A stretch of DNA of 32,052 nucleotides from an uncultured Prevotella sp. (GTDB lineage: Bacteria; Bacteroidota; Bacteroidia; Bacteroidales; Bacteroidaceae): the NCBI GenBank assembly GCA_900547005.1, contig URER01000029.1, positions 1 to 32,052 of the forward strand, in the 5' to 3' direction. The notes below the pieces were generated by a model that had not been told where the DNA came from, ran no database searches, and saw only the letters and a program-made list of their open reading frames with translations. The translations under genes were made by a program, and so were the position numbers. Below, piece by piece: positions 1 to 7,676 of the stretch. Position 1 is the first letter of the stretch. Every line of letters starts with the position of its first letter.

Positions 1-1
1 A

Positions 2-1678
2 GACGAGTTGAGCCAGTACTTCAAACTTATCTGGATTCCTAACTCAGGTCATTGCGGAACCAGCAATAACATGGGTTATATGCCGCAATATTGGTTTACC
101 AATCACAACTCATCGTTTGGTACGGAGGCAGAACTACGCTCTATGATTAAAACCTATAAGGCAAAAGGTACAGGATTCATAGCCGATGTTGTAATAAACC
201 ACCGTAACGGTGTTACCAACTGGACGGATTTCCCAAGTGAAGTATGGAACGGACAGACATGGAAAATAGGTCCGGAAGGTATCTGTAGCACAGACGAAGT
301 CAGGAACGCATCCGGTCAGGCAAAGCCTACGGGAGCTCCCGATACAGGTGATGATTTTAACGGAGCCCGCGACCTCGACCACACCAACGCCAATGTTCAG
401 AACAACTGCAAGAACTATTGCAAGTTCCTGCTCAAAGACTTAGGCTACGTAGGATTCCGTTATGACATGGTGAAAGGCTATGCAGGACAATATACTAAAA
501 TGTATAACGAATACAGCAAACCACAATATAGTGTCGGCGAATATTGGGACGGCAGCTATGACAACGTGAAAGGATGGATTGATGCGACGGGCAAGCAGTC
601 GGCCGCGTTCGACTTCCCGTTCAAATATCAGGTCAACAAGGCATTCTCTACAAACAATATGACAGAACTCGTATGGAAGGCAAACGGAACGACTGACCAG
701 CCGGCAGGTATGATTCATTCCGGATACCCGCAGTATGCTGTAACCTTCATCGACAACCACGATACATACCGCGACGGCAGCAAGTTCACCGGTAATGTTG
801 TGGCTGCGAATGCTTTCATGCTTTGCTCTCCGGGCACGCCTTGCGTTTTCCTGCCTCACTACAAGCAGAACAAGACAGCCATACAGACACTTATCAACAT
901 CCGCAACTCGGTAGGCCTTAGCAACACCAGTTCGGTAAAAGTCTTGAAAACAGCAAAAGACTGCTATATGGCAGAGGTTACGGGAAGCAAAGGCAAGCTG
1001 GTCGTAAAAATCGGTTCTGCTATGGATTCTCCGTCGGGATATACCAACGCCGACATCAAGGCTACGGGTGATGGCTATTGTGTATGGACAAAAACCGACA
1101 TACAGGGAGGTATTTCCGGCGGTGATGAAGTTGAGACTCCGGCCAAACTCTATCTGATGGGTAACATTCCTGCAGGATCTTGGCAAACCAATAAGGGAAT
1201 TGAGATGACAAAGAACGGCTCTACGTTCACCGCACAAGATGTAACCATCACTGATGCAGGTGATTCTAAGAACCCCAACCTCGGTTTCTTCTCGTTTGTT
1301 ACGGCTCTCGGAACTACCGGCAGCTCGTCAGAATGGGATGCTGTAATAAACGGTAGCGACAGATATGGCGCTATGACGAATAATGCTCTTGTTACGGTGG
1401 GTGCTCCAATAGGAATGAAGAAATTTGCTGTCGGAGTTAATGCCTCGTCTGCATATTCATGGGCTGTTGCTCCCGGCACGTATGATATCATCGCCGACTT
1501 CAAGGAAATGAAGATAACGGTGGCTAAGGCCGGAACGTTAGGAGTGGAAGGCGTTGAGACGGATAGCAAAGTGGCTCCGGTATATTACAACTTGCAGGGC
1601 GTTCGCGTGAACAACCCGAAGCAGGGCGTATATATCGTAGTGCGCGGTGGGAAGGTAACAAAGGAACAAGTAAAATAG
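2..1678 (+). CDS. Secreted GH13 alpha-amylase, 5' end outside window
   Basis: The frame is open from base 2, so the true start lies upstream and the ATG-like codons here are internal. Counting from base 2, all four GH13 conserved regions are visible: DVVINHR (Asp62), GFRYD with the nucleophile Asp155, VGEYWDG with the acid/base Glu180, and FIDNHD with Asp254. It should hydrolyse internal alpha-1,4 bonds of starch or glycogen. After the barrel and a short beta domain, a linker near residue 375 leads to a beta-sandwich of about 130 residues (starts LYLMGNIPAG) that resembles SusE/SusF starch-binding modules. The last 35 residues (YYNLQGVRVNN, QGVYIVV, RGGKV) look like the short C-terminal tail common on secreted Prevotella proteins. 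GH13 assignment is firm; the starch-binding and tail readings are by resemblance. It converges on nadD, with a shared terminator between them. Confidence 0.93.
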   Translation, partial: DELSQYFKLIWIPNSGHCGTSNNMGYMPQYWFTNHNSSFGTEAELRSMIKTYKAKGTGFIADVVINHRNGVTNWTDFPSEVWNGQTWKIGPEGICSTDEVRNASGQAKPTGAPDTGDDFNGARDLDHTNANVQNNCKNYCKFLLKDLGYVGFRYDMVKGYAGQYTKMYNEYSKPQYSVGEYWDGSYDNVKGWIDATGKQSAAFDFPFKYQVNKAFSTNNMTELVWKANGTTDQPAGMIHSGYPQYAVTFIDNHDTYRDGSKFTGNVVAANAFMLCSPGTPCVFLPHYKQNKTAIQTLINIRNSVGLSNTSSVKVLKTAKDCYMAEVTGSKGKLVVKIGSAMDSPSGYTNADIKATGDGYCVWTKTDIQGGISGGDEVETPAKLYLMGNIPAGSWQTNKGIEMTKNGSTFTAQDVTITDAGDSKNPNLGFFSFVTALGTTGSSSEWDAVINGSDRYGAMTNNALVTVGAPIGMKKFAVGVNASSAYSWAVAPGTYDIIADFKEMKITVAKAGTLGVEGVETDSKVAPVYYNLQGVRVNNPKQGVYIVVRGGKVTKEQVK

Positions 1679-1679
1679 A

Positions 1680-1717
1680 GCCCCCCCCCTGCCCTCCGGT
1701 GGGGGGTAGGGCCTAAC
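1680..1717. repeat. Module D variant (C-run/G-run hairpin)
   Basis: Directly after the amylase stop there is a run of eight or more C, then CTCCGGTGGGGGG. It is a diverged copy of the C-run/G-run module seen at about 2700, 14412, 23008 and 24522. It can fold into a C/G hairpin but lacks a T tract. Confidence 0.5.
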
Positions 1718-1754
1718 AGAATGAAATGGGAGGTAGGGCCGCCAACCAGCGTTG

Positions 1755-1880
1755 AAGCGGATTTGCAATCCGCTTCCTGGGAGTATCAGCATTTGTAATG
1801 CGCCTAATACCGATATATATTATTTAAGCGGATTGAAAATCCTTATACTCCAATCGGGCGGATTATAAATCACGCCCGAA
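1755..1880. repeat. Cluster of REP-like imperfect palindromes
   Basis: Four small palindromes occur in 125 bases: AAGCGGATT-TGC-AATCCGCTT (1755-1775), GCATT-TGT-AATGC (about 1788-1800), GGATTGAAAATCC (about 1833) and a GGGCG...CGCCC pair (about 1855-1877). They share a G/CGGATT-spacer-AATCC design. This resembles REP sequences mobilised by REP-associated tyrosine transposases, but no transposase gene is in the window, so the link is inference. The remainder of the 1679-1957 gap holds the terminator. Confidence 0.5.
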
Positions 1881-1907
1881 CCCGAAAACCCTAAATAATG
1901 AGCTGTT

Positions 1908-1953
1908 AAAACAATAAAGGGAAGGCCGAAATTGGTCTTCCCTTTATTGTTTT
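1908..1953. terminator. Bidirectional intrinsic terminator (amylase / nadD)
   Basis: AACAATAAAGGGAAG pairs with CTTCCCTTTATTGTT around a short loop. T tracts follow on the plus strand and A-rich sequence precedes, so it can serve both converging genes. Confidence 0.85.
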
Positions 1954-1957
1954 ATAC

Positions 1958-2536
1958 TTATAATTCCCGATAGAGATTTTCGTTATGGATAATCTCCGCA
2001 ACAGAGGGGGACACAAGCGACTCTATCGGCAATCCCTCGGCTATGCGTTGGCGAATCTCTGTGCTGCTGATGTCTATGAGTTCGGTGTCGAGGAGCATCA
2101 CGTTGTCGGGCAGGTCGGCCTGTCGGATGGTATCGCCCCGGCGCGGATATACGGCTATGCGGTATGTGCGCAGGATGTCGTCGGCATGATACCAGCGGTC
2201 GAAAGCCGCCCAGTTGTCGCCACCTATAAGTAAGGTGAACGTGTGCTGGGGATAGGAACGGCTCAAGGATTGCAGGGTGTTCCACATATAGGAAGGGCGG
2301 GGCAGGTGGAACTCGTAGTCGGAGGCCACAAGTCCCGGCTCGTCTTTCAGCGCCTCCTCCACAATAAGGAAGCGTTTGCGGTCGTCGAGCAATGTGTCGT
2401 TGACCTTAAAAGGGTTCTGTGGCGATACCACAAACCATACCTCGTCGAGCGCAGCCTTCGTGCGGAAGCTGCGCGCAAGGGCTATATGCCCGTTGTGTAT
2501 GGGGTTGAAGGAACCGCCGTAGATACCGATGAGCAT
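1958..2536 (-). CDS. nadD: Nicotinate-nucleotide adenylyltransferase NadD
   Basis: This enzyme adenylates nicotinate mononucleotide to deamido-NAD in NAD synthesis. The protein (192 aa) opens MLIGIYGGSFNPIHNGH, with the GSFNP and HxGH nucleotidyltransferase signatures at residues 8-17, and keeps the ISSTEIR motif near the C-terminus. The frame is open upstream to 2635, but those 33 codons come from repeat DNA (module B) and the family begins at GIYGGSF, so the ATG at 2534-2536 is chosen. It is the last gene of yicC-gmk-nadD, separated from gmk by 155 bases of repeats, and ends at a strong terminator. Confidence 0.95.
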   Translation of the reverse strand: MLIGIYGGSFNPIHNGHIALARSFRTKAALDEVWFVVSPQNPFKVNDTLLDDRKRFLIVEEALKDEPGLVASDYEFHLPRPSYMWNTLQSLSRSYPQHTFTLLIGGDNWAAFDRWYHADDILRTYRIAVYPRRGDTIRQADLPDNVMLLDTELIDISSTEIRQRIAEGLPIESLVSPSVAEIIHNENLYREL

Positions 2537-2544
2537 GATCTTAT

Positions 2545-2733
2545 TAGAGGTAAGAGGTAAGAAGTGAGAGGTGAGAGAAATGCAGCATAAAGGTTGTAGG
2601 GCCGCCAACCTGTTGCGGCCAAAAGAAATAATCAAGAGTAATAGGGAGCGATAGGGAGTAATGTCTGAGCTCCAGAACTCCCGTCTCCTGTCTACTCCTT
2701 CCCCCCACCGGGGGGCAGGGGGGCCAAGAATCC
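2545..2733. repeat. String of dispersed repeat modules B-C-A-D
   Basis: Between and into gmk and nadD lie module B (2545-2577, AGAGGTAAGAGGTAAG...), a GGCCGCCAACCTGTTGCGGCC-like palindrome (about 2599-2620), module C (2636-2662, TAGGGAG-type), module A (2662-2700, GTCTGAGCTCCAGAACTC...) and a D variant (about 2696-2733). Each recurs elsewhere in this window. The D variant encodes the last residues of guanylate kinase. Confidence 0.75.
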
Positions 2734-3285
2734 CCTCACTATTTCCAACGTCTCCTCCTTTGCTTTCTCCAAATCATCGTTCACGACGATGCGGTCGAAC
2801 TTGTCGGCGAAGCCCAGTTCAAACTCCGCGCGGGCTATGCGGTCGTTGATAACCTCGGGCGAATCAGTGGCGCGGCCTTCGAGACGGCGGCGCAACTCGG
2901 CTATCGACGGTGGTTGGATAAATATGCTCAGTGCGCGGTCGCCATAGTGCTTTTTGATGTTTACGCCACCCTTTACGTCTACGTCGAACACCACATTCTG
3001 ACCTTCGGCCAACTGCTTTTCCACTTGCGAGGTCAGCGTACCGTAGAAACGGTCGGTATAAACCTCCTCGTATTCAAGGAACTCGTTGGCCGCAATGCGT
3101 TCGCGGAACTCATCTGGCGACAGGAAGAAGTATTCCACGCCGTGCTTTTCCTGTCCGCGTGGCGGTCGGCTTGTACACGAAATAGAGAATTTCAGGCGCA
3201 GCTCCTCGTGCTGCATGAGCCATGAGATGATGGTGCTTTTGCCGCTTCCGCTTGGTGCGGAGAAGATGATAACCTTTGTTTCCAT
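2692..3285 (-). CDS. gmk: Guanylate kinase
   Basis: It phosphorylates GMP to GDP with ATP in purine nucleotide metabolism. The 197-aa protein has the P-loop APSGSGKST at residues 10-18, the GMP-binding segment SCTSRPPRG and HGVEYFF, and the family-typical YGT and lid Arg segments (RRRLEGRATDS). It starts 4 bases after the yicC stop, an arrangement conserved in many bacteria. The C-terminal tail LAPLPPGGGKE is not family sequence: it is encoded by the C-run/G-run repeat at 2696-2733, so the ancestral protein probably ended near residue 187. Confidence 0.96.
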   Translation of the reverse strand: METKVIIFSAPSGSGKSTIISWLMQHEELRLKFSISCTSRPPRGQEKHGVEYFFLSPDEFRERIAANEFLEYEEVYTDRFYGTLTSQVEKQLAEGQNVVFDVDVKGGVNIKKHYGDRALSIFIQPPSIAELRRRLEGRATDSPEVINDRIARAEFELGFADKFDRIVVNDDLEKAKEETLEIVRGFLAPLPPGGGKE

Positions 3286-3289
3286 TTCC

Positions 3290-4165
3290 TTATAGCGCGT
3301 TTAGTACCTGCTCCTTGATCTGTTCAAGCTCGTCTTTCATCTTCACCACGATGTTCTGCATCTCGGCCTGATTGCTCTTCGAGCCTGTTGTATTGATTTC
3401 GCGACCCATTTCCTGAGCGATGAAACCGAGCTTTTTGCCTTGTCCGTGGCCCTCATCCATAGTCTCGCGGAAGTATTTCAGGTGGTTGGCGAGGCGCTGT
3501 TTCTCCTCGCTGATGTCGAGTTTCTCGATGTAATAAATCAGTTCCTGTTCCAGACGGTTCTTGTCGTAGTCCACCTCCGGAATGTTTTTCAGACCGTCTA
3601 CAATCTTAGAACGGATTTTCTCCACGCGCGACTTCTCGTATGGCTCGATGCTTTTCAGCAACTCGGCGATATTGTCTATCTTCTCGGTGAACTTCTTCTG
3701 AAGTGCCGCGCCCTCCTGTTTGCGGAAGTCGCAGAGCTGTTGCAGCGCCTCGTCGATGGCCTCGCGTGCGGCCTCCCACTCCCCGTCTTCGAGCACTTCC
3801 ACGTCTGTCTTGGTCAGTACGTCAGGCATACGGAGCAGTGTGGCGTACCAGTCCTGCGGCTCGGGGATGCCCGTTTTCGCCGAGATTTCCTTTATCTGAT
3901 GATAGTAGTTGTCGAGCAATGAGGCGTTGATAGGCGTAGCGTCCACCACGTTGTCCTTCTCAATCCAGATGGAGAAGTCCACCTTGCCCCGTTCGGTGGC
4001 CTTAGCCACGGTTTGTCTTATCTCCATTTCCTTCTCGCGGTATAGCGGAGCGATGCGTACAGACAGGTCGAGAGTCTTGCTGTTGAGCGATTTCACCTCG
4101 ACGTTTATCTTCTTTTCCTTGTAAGTTACTACGGCTTTGCCGTATCCCGTCATTGATAGTATCAT
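3290..4165 (-). CDS. yicC: YicC/YloC family endoribonuclease
   Basis: The 291-aa protein begins MILSMTGYGKA and ends with the family block GREINTTGSKSNQAEMQNIVVKMKDELEQ (cited here only as a landmark: Gly-Arg-Glu-Ile-Asn-Thr, residues about 253-260). Length and both conserved ends match the YicC family; E. coli YicC has been reported as an endoribonuclease affecting small-RNA turnover. Its role here is inferred from the family. It heads the minus-strand operon with gmk and nadD and is divergent from tsaB, with a clear TAnnTTTG promoter element just upstream. Confidence 0.93.
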   Translation of the reverse strand: MILSMTGYGKAVVTYKEKKINVEVKSLNSKTLDLSVRIAPLYREKEMEIRQTVAKATERGKVDFSIWIEKDNVVDATPINASLLDNYYHQIKEISAKTGIPEPQDWYATLLRMPDVLTKTDVEVLEDGEWEAAREAIDEALQQLCDFRKQEGAALQKKFTEKIDNIAELLKSIEPYEKSRVEKIRSKIVDGLKNIPEVDYDKNRLEQELIYYIEKLDISEEKQRLANHLKYFRETMDEGHGQGKKLGFIAQEMGREINTTGSKSNQAEMQNIVVKMKDELEQIKEQVLNAL

Positions 4166-4188
4166 ATATCTTGCACGTTAAATTTATG

Positions 4189-4196
4189 CAAAAGTA
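4189..4196 (-). promoter_or_regulatory. -7 element for yicC-gmk-nadD
   Basis: On the minus strand this reads TACTTTTG, a full match to the Bacteroidetes TAnnTTTG -7 box, 24 bases upstream of the yicC start. A partial -33 (TTTA) lies 22 bases upstream. Confidence 0.6.
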
Positions 4197-4218
4197 CTAT
4201 TTTTGACTGAAAAAAGCG

Positions 4219-4226
4219 TAAATTTG
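4219..4226 (+). promoter_or_regulatory. Possible -7 element for tsaB operon
   Basis: TAAATTTG matches TAnnTTTG, 30 bases before the tsaB ATG. No well-spaced TTTG -33 box is present, so this is tentative. Confidence 0.4.
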
Positions 4227-4256
4227 CACTTTATTTTGATATAAACCAGCTTGTAT

Positions 4257-4949
4257 ATGTCTTGTATATTAAATATCGAAACGAGCATAGACGTGTGTTC
4301 TGTTGCCGTGAGCCGCGACGGCCTCTGTGTTTTTAGGAAAGACGACCACAGCGGCCCTAACCATGCGGTGAAGCTCGGCGTGTATGTGGACGAGGCCATT
4401 TCGTATGTAGACGGACACGGTATCGACCTTGATGCGGTGGCCGTGAGCAGCGGTCCCGGCTCATATACCGGACTGAGGATAGGCACGTCGATGGCGAAAG
4501 GCATCTGCTACGGACGCGGACTGAAACTTATCGGAGTGCCGACATTGGAGATATTGTGCGTGCCGGTGCTGCTCGGAAAGTACGAGATAGAGGACGATGC
4601 GCTGCTCTGTCCTATGATAGACGCCCGTAGGATGGAAGTCTATGCGCAGATTTTCGACCGCGCGCTGAATACTGTGCGCCCCATTCAGGCCGACGTTGTA
4701 ACGGAAGAGACCTACAAGGAGTATTTAGATAAAGGTCCGGTGTACTTTTTCGGCAACGGCGCGGCCAAGTGTATGGACACCATCAATCATCCGAACGCAC
4801 ACCTGATAAGCGGTATCGAGCCGCTGGCCGAGAATATGTTTCCGCTGGCCGAGAAGCGTTCCGTGGCGGAAAAGTTCGAGGACGTGGCCTATTTCGTGCC
4901 CGCCTATCTCAAGGATTTCGTGGCGAAGACACCGAAGAAACTGCTGTAA
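4257..4949 (+). CDS. tsaB: tRNA threonylcarbamoyladenosine biosynthesis protein TsaB
   Basis: TsaB is the non-catalytic partner of TsaD in making t6A37 on ANN-decoding tRNAs. The 230-aa protein opens MSCILNIETSIDVCSVAV, the actin-like ATPase-fold N-terminus, and has the family motif SSGPGSYTGLR at residues 64-74. A TTG six bases upstream is also in frame, but the ATG at 4257 fits the family. It starts the plus-strand run that goes on through DUF4290, murA, rimM, dxr and rseP. Confidence 0.93.
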   Translation: MSCILNIETSIDVCSVAVSRDGLCVFRKDDHSGPNHAVKLGVYVDEAISYVDGHGIDLDAVAVSSGPGSYTGLRIGTSMAKGICYGRGLKLIGVPTLEILCVPVLLGKYEIEDDALLCPMIDARRMEVYAQIFDRALNTVRPIQADVVTEETYKEYLDKGPVYFFGNGAAKCMDTINHPNAHLISGIEPLAENMFPLAEKRSVAEKFEDVAYFVPAYLKDFVAKTPKKLL

Positions 4950-4985
4950 GGCAGATTGAAAATAAACAGAAATACATTCTACAAT

Positions 4986-5582
4986 ATGAATATAGAAGGA
5001 TTGGACTATAACACCCAGCGCGACAAACTGGTCTTGCCGGAGTATGGAAGAGAGATACAGAAGATGGTGGAACACGCCATCGGTCTGCCTACAAAGGAGG
5101 AACGCCAGCGCTGCGCAGAGACAATAGTGAGCATCATGGCGCGTATGAATCCGCAACACAGGGAGAGCGGCGACTATATGCAGAAACTTTGGGATCATCT
5201 CGCCATTATGAGCGGTTTCCGGCTGGATATCGACTATCCGTATGATGTGGCTCAAGCTCTGAAGTTGGCTGGTAAGCCGGAGCCGGTATCTTATCCGACT
5301 AAGGTCAACAGCGTGCGCCATTATGGCCGCATGATGGGCGATATGTTCGAGAAACTGAAGACAATGGAGCCGGGAGCAGAGCGCGATGCGCTGACGGCCC
5401 TCGCTGCGAATCAGATGAAAAGGTCGCTCGTGTTGTGGAGTCATGGCTCGTGCGACGACGAGAAAGTGGCGTCCGACCTCGCCAGACTTACCGACGGGGT
5501 GATACAACTCGACCTGTCTACCTTCAAGTTCCGGAAGATAGAGAACAGAGAACCGGTCGAGCCGAAGCGCAAGAGAAGATAA
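4986..5582 (+). CDS. DUF4290 domain protein, function unknown
   Basis: The 198-aa soluble protein (N-terminus MNIEGLDYNTQRDKLVLPEY) belongs to the Bacteroidetes-specific DUF4290 family as I recognise it. It has no signal peptide or membrane segment and ends in a basic tail KRKRR. The family usually sits directly before murA, as here (45-base gap), suggesting a link to cell-wall or translation housekeeping, but no activity can be named. An upstream in-frame TTG at 4956 is possible; the ATG at 4986 matches the family start. Confidence 0.9.
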   Translation: MNIEGLDYNTQRDKLVLPEYGREIQKMVEHAIGLPTKEERQRCAETIVSIMARMNPQHRESGDYMQKLWDHLAIMSGFRLDIDYPYDVAQALKLAGKPEPVSYPTKVNSVRHYGRMMGDMFEKLKTMEPGAERDALTALAANQMKRSLVLWSHGSCDDEKVASDLARLTDGVIQLDLSTFKFRKIENREPVEPKRKRR

Positions 5583-5627
5583 ATAAGGCTCAACTCCTAT
5601 ATTCCACAACCTAACTCTATATAGAAA

Positions 5628-6938
5628 ATGGACTCATTCATCATAGAAGGTGGTCACAGACTGACAGGCTCCATCACTCCGCAGGGCGCGAAAAACGAGG
5701 CGCTGGAGGTTATTTGCGCGGCTATCCTGACTGCCGAAGAAGTGATAATAAAGAATATTCCCGACATTCTCGACGTGAATAATCTCATCAAACTGCTTTG
5801 CGACATCGGCGTGAAGGTGAAGAAATTAGAGCACGGCACTTATTCTTTCAAGGCCGACGAGCTTAATCTTGATTATTTAGAAAGCGACGATTTCGTCAAG
5901 AAATGTTCTTCTTTGCGCGGTAGCGTGCTGATGATTGGTCCGTTGCTGGGCCGCTTCGGCAAGGCGGTGGTGGCTAAACCGGGCGGCGATAAAATCGGTC
6001 GGCGACGTCTCGACACCCATTTCCTCGGCTTTAAGTATCTCGGCGCGGAGTTCGTTCACATCGACAACCGCAACGTTTATGAGATAAGGGCAAACCAACT
6101 GACGGGTACTTATATGCTGCTCGACGAGGCTTCGGTAACTGGAACGGCCAATATAATAATGTCGGCGGTGCTGGCTAAGGGCACTACGACAATCTATAAC
6201 GCGGCGTGTGAGCCTTACATTCAGCAGCTCTGTCATATGCTCAACCGCATGGGAGCGCAGATAAGCGGTATCGCATCAAACCTCCTGACGATTGTTGGAG
6301 TGGAGAAGTTGCACGGAACGAGCCACAAGGTGCTGCCGGATATGATTGAGGTAGGTTCGTTTATCGGCATGGCGGCAATGGTGGGCGATGGTATGCGCAT
6401 CAAAGACGTGTCGGTGAAGGACCTCGGAATCATCCCCGACGCATTCAGACGCTTAGGCGTAAAAATGGAAATCGAAGGCGACGACATCGTCATTCCGCGT
6501 CAGGACTGCATGGAAGTGGACTCGTTTATCGACGGTTCGATAATGACGTTGGCCGATGCACCGTGGCCCGGACTCACGCCCGACCTGCTTTCGGTACTCA
6601 TTGTGGTGGCTACGCAGACCCGTGGCAGTGTCCTTTTCCATCAGAAGATGTTCGAGAGCCGCCTGTTCTTCGTAGATAAGCTCATTGATATGGGCGCACA
6701 GATAATATTATGCGACCCCCATCGCGCCGTGGTTGTGGGCCACGATCATAAGATAACGTTGCGCGCAGGACGCATGACAAGTCCTGATATTCGTGCGGGA
6801 ATAGCCCTGCTGATAGCTGCCATGAGTGCGAACGGCACGAGCCGGATAGACAATATCGCCCAGATAGACCGTGGATATGAGAACATTGAGGCCCGTCTGA
6901 ACGCGTTGGGAGCGCACATCAGCCGAACAAACAAATGA
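5628..6938 (+). CDS. murA: UDP-N-acetylglucosamine 1-carboxyvinyltransferase MurA (Asp-type)
   Basis: MurA transfers enolpyruvate from PEP to UDP-GlcNAc, the first committed step of peptidoglycan synthesis. The 436-aa protein carries the Lys22-Asn23 pair (AKNEALE) and the inside-out alpha/beta fold repeats. In the active-site loop, where E. coli has Cys115 (PGGC), this protein reads KPGGDKIG with Asp121. Cys-to-Asp at this site is known to leave the enzyme active but insensitive to fosfomycin (Mycobacterium, Chlamydia). It lies between DUF4290 and rimM, followed by a 22-bp triplet repeat. Confidence 0.97.
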   Translation: MDSFIIEGGHRLTGSITPQGAKNEALEVICAAILTAEEVIIKNIPDILDVNNLIKLLCDIGVKVKKLEHGTYSFKADELNLDYLESDDFVKKCSSLRGSVLMIGPLLGRFGKAVVAKPGGDKIGRRRLDTHFLGFKYLGAEFVHIDNRNVYEIRANQLTGTYMLLDEASVTGTANIIMSAVLAKGTTTIYNAACEPYIQQLCHMLNRMGAQISGIASNLLTIVGVEKLHGTSHKVLPDMIEVGSFIGMAAMVGDGMRIKDVSVKDLGIIPDAFRRLGVKMEIEGDDIVIPRQDCMEVDSFIDGSIMTLADAPWPGLTPDLLSVLIVVATQTRGSVLFHQKMFESRLFFVDKLIDMGAQIILCDPHRAVVVGHDHKITLRAGRMTSPDIRAGIALLIAAMSANGTSRIDNIAQIDRGYENIEARLNALGAHISRTNK

Positions 6939-7004
6939 TTTTCGAGTGATAAATAATATGTTTGCGCATGATAAACAATGTGTTTTCGTGTGGTAAACAA
7001 TAGT
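6939..7004. repeat. Three tandem imperfect 22-bp units after murA
   Basis: Immediately after the murA stop three 22-base units follow end to end (6939-6960, 6961-6982, 6983-7004). Each has TTTTCG/TTTGCG at the left and GATAAA.AAT or GGTAAACAAT at the right. The array fills most of the 98-base gap before rimM. Confidence 0.8.
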
Positions 7005-7036
7005 CTGGAGAAATATAAAAGCAAGTCAACAAGAGG

Positions 7037-7558
7037 ATGATAACCCGCGAAGAGGTTTATAAGATAGGAAAGATTGGTAAGCCGCATGGCGTGAAAGGTG
7101 AGCTGACATTGCAGTTCGTTGATGATGTTTTCGACCGGACGGATGCCGATTTCCTTGTTCTCGACATTGACGGAATACTTGTTCCTTTCTTCTTTGAGGA
7201 GTATCGGTTCCGCTCCGATACTGTCGCTCTCGTCAAATTCTGCGACATCGACACCCAGGAACAGGCTCGTCCGCTCACCGGATGCAATGTCTATTTCATG
7301 CGGGAATATGCCGATGGCGACGACGAACAACTGTCGTGGGCGCAGATAGTGGGCTTCCGCATCATCGACTCTTGTACAGGAAAGGCTGTCGGAACAATCA
7401 CCCACGTTGACGATTCCACTATAAACTTACTCTTTGAAGTGCTTACCGAAGACGGAAAAGAACTGCTCTTGCCGGCTTCGGAAGACCTTATCGTGTCTGT
7501 AAATGCCGATTCCCATGAGATAGAAATGGCTTTGCCCGAAGGAATTTTGGAATTGTAG
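7037..7558 (+). CDS. rimM: Ribosome maturation factor RimM
   Basis: RimM binds ribosomal protein uS19 and assists maturation of the 30S head. The 173-aa protein has the N-terminal RimM barrel with the hallmark IGKIGKPHGVKGEL (residues 10-23) and a C-terminal PRC-barrel including AVGTITHVDD and LLLPASEDLI. Length is normal. It lies between murA and dxr on the same strand. Confidence 0.94.
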   Translation: MITREEVYKIGKIGKPHGVKGELTLQFVDDVFDRTDADFLVLDIDGILVPFFFEEYRFRSDTVALVKFCDIDTQEQARPLTGCNVYFMREYADGDDEQLSWAQIVGFRIIDSCTGKAVGTITHVDDSTINLLFEVLTEDGKELLLPASEDLIVSVNADSHEIEMALPEGILEL

Positions 7559-7560
7559 GG

Positions 7561-7595
7561 AAGGAGACTGGAGTCAGGAGGTCGGGAGTTAAGAC
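7561..7595 (-). repeat. Module A copy (diverged)
   Basis: AAGGAGACTGGAGTCAGG followed by GGGAGTTAAGAC is a diverged reverse copy of module A (consensus forward start TGTCTGAACTCCAGAAC). It begins two bases after the rimM stop. The rest of the gap to dxr is short C/T-rich sequence with nothing else recognised. Confidence 0.6.
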
Positions 7596-7676
7596 CTTTC
7601 TATAATGTCGTTTCTCAATCCCCAATCCTCAATCCATCATCCTCAAGAATGTCCTCTTAATAGAAAATAAAGAAAT

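Noticed and set aside
440..1237. 265-codon open frame antisense to the amylase
   Set aside because: No domain or start context; the sense strand carries all GH13 motifs.
2537..2635. N-terminal extension of NadD
   Set aside because: Those codons are repeat module B and related DNA; the family starts at the internal ATG at 2536.
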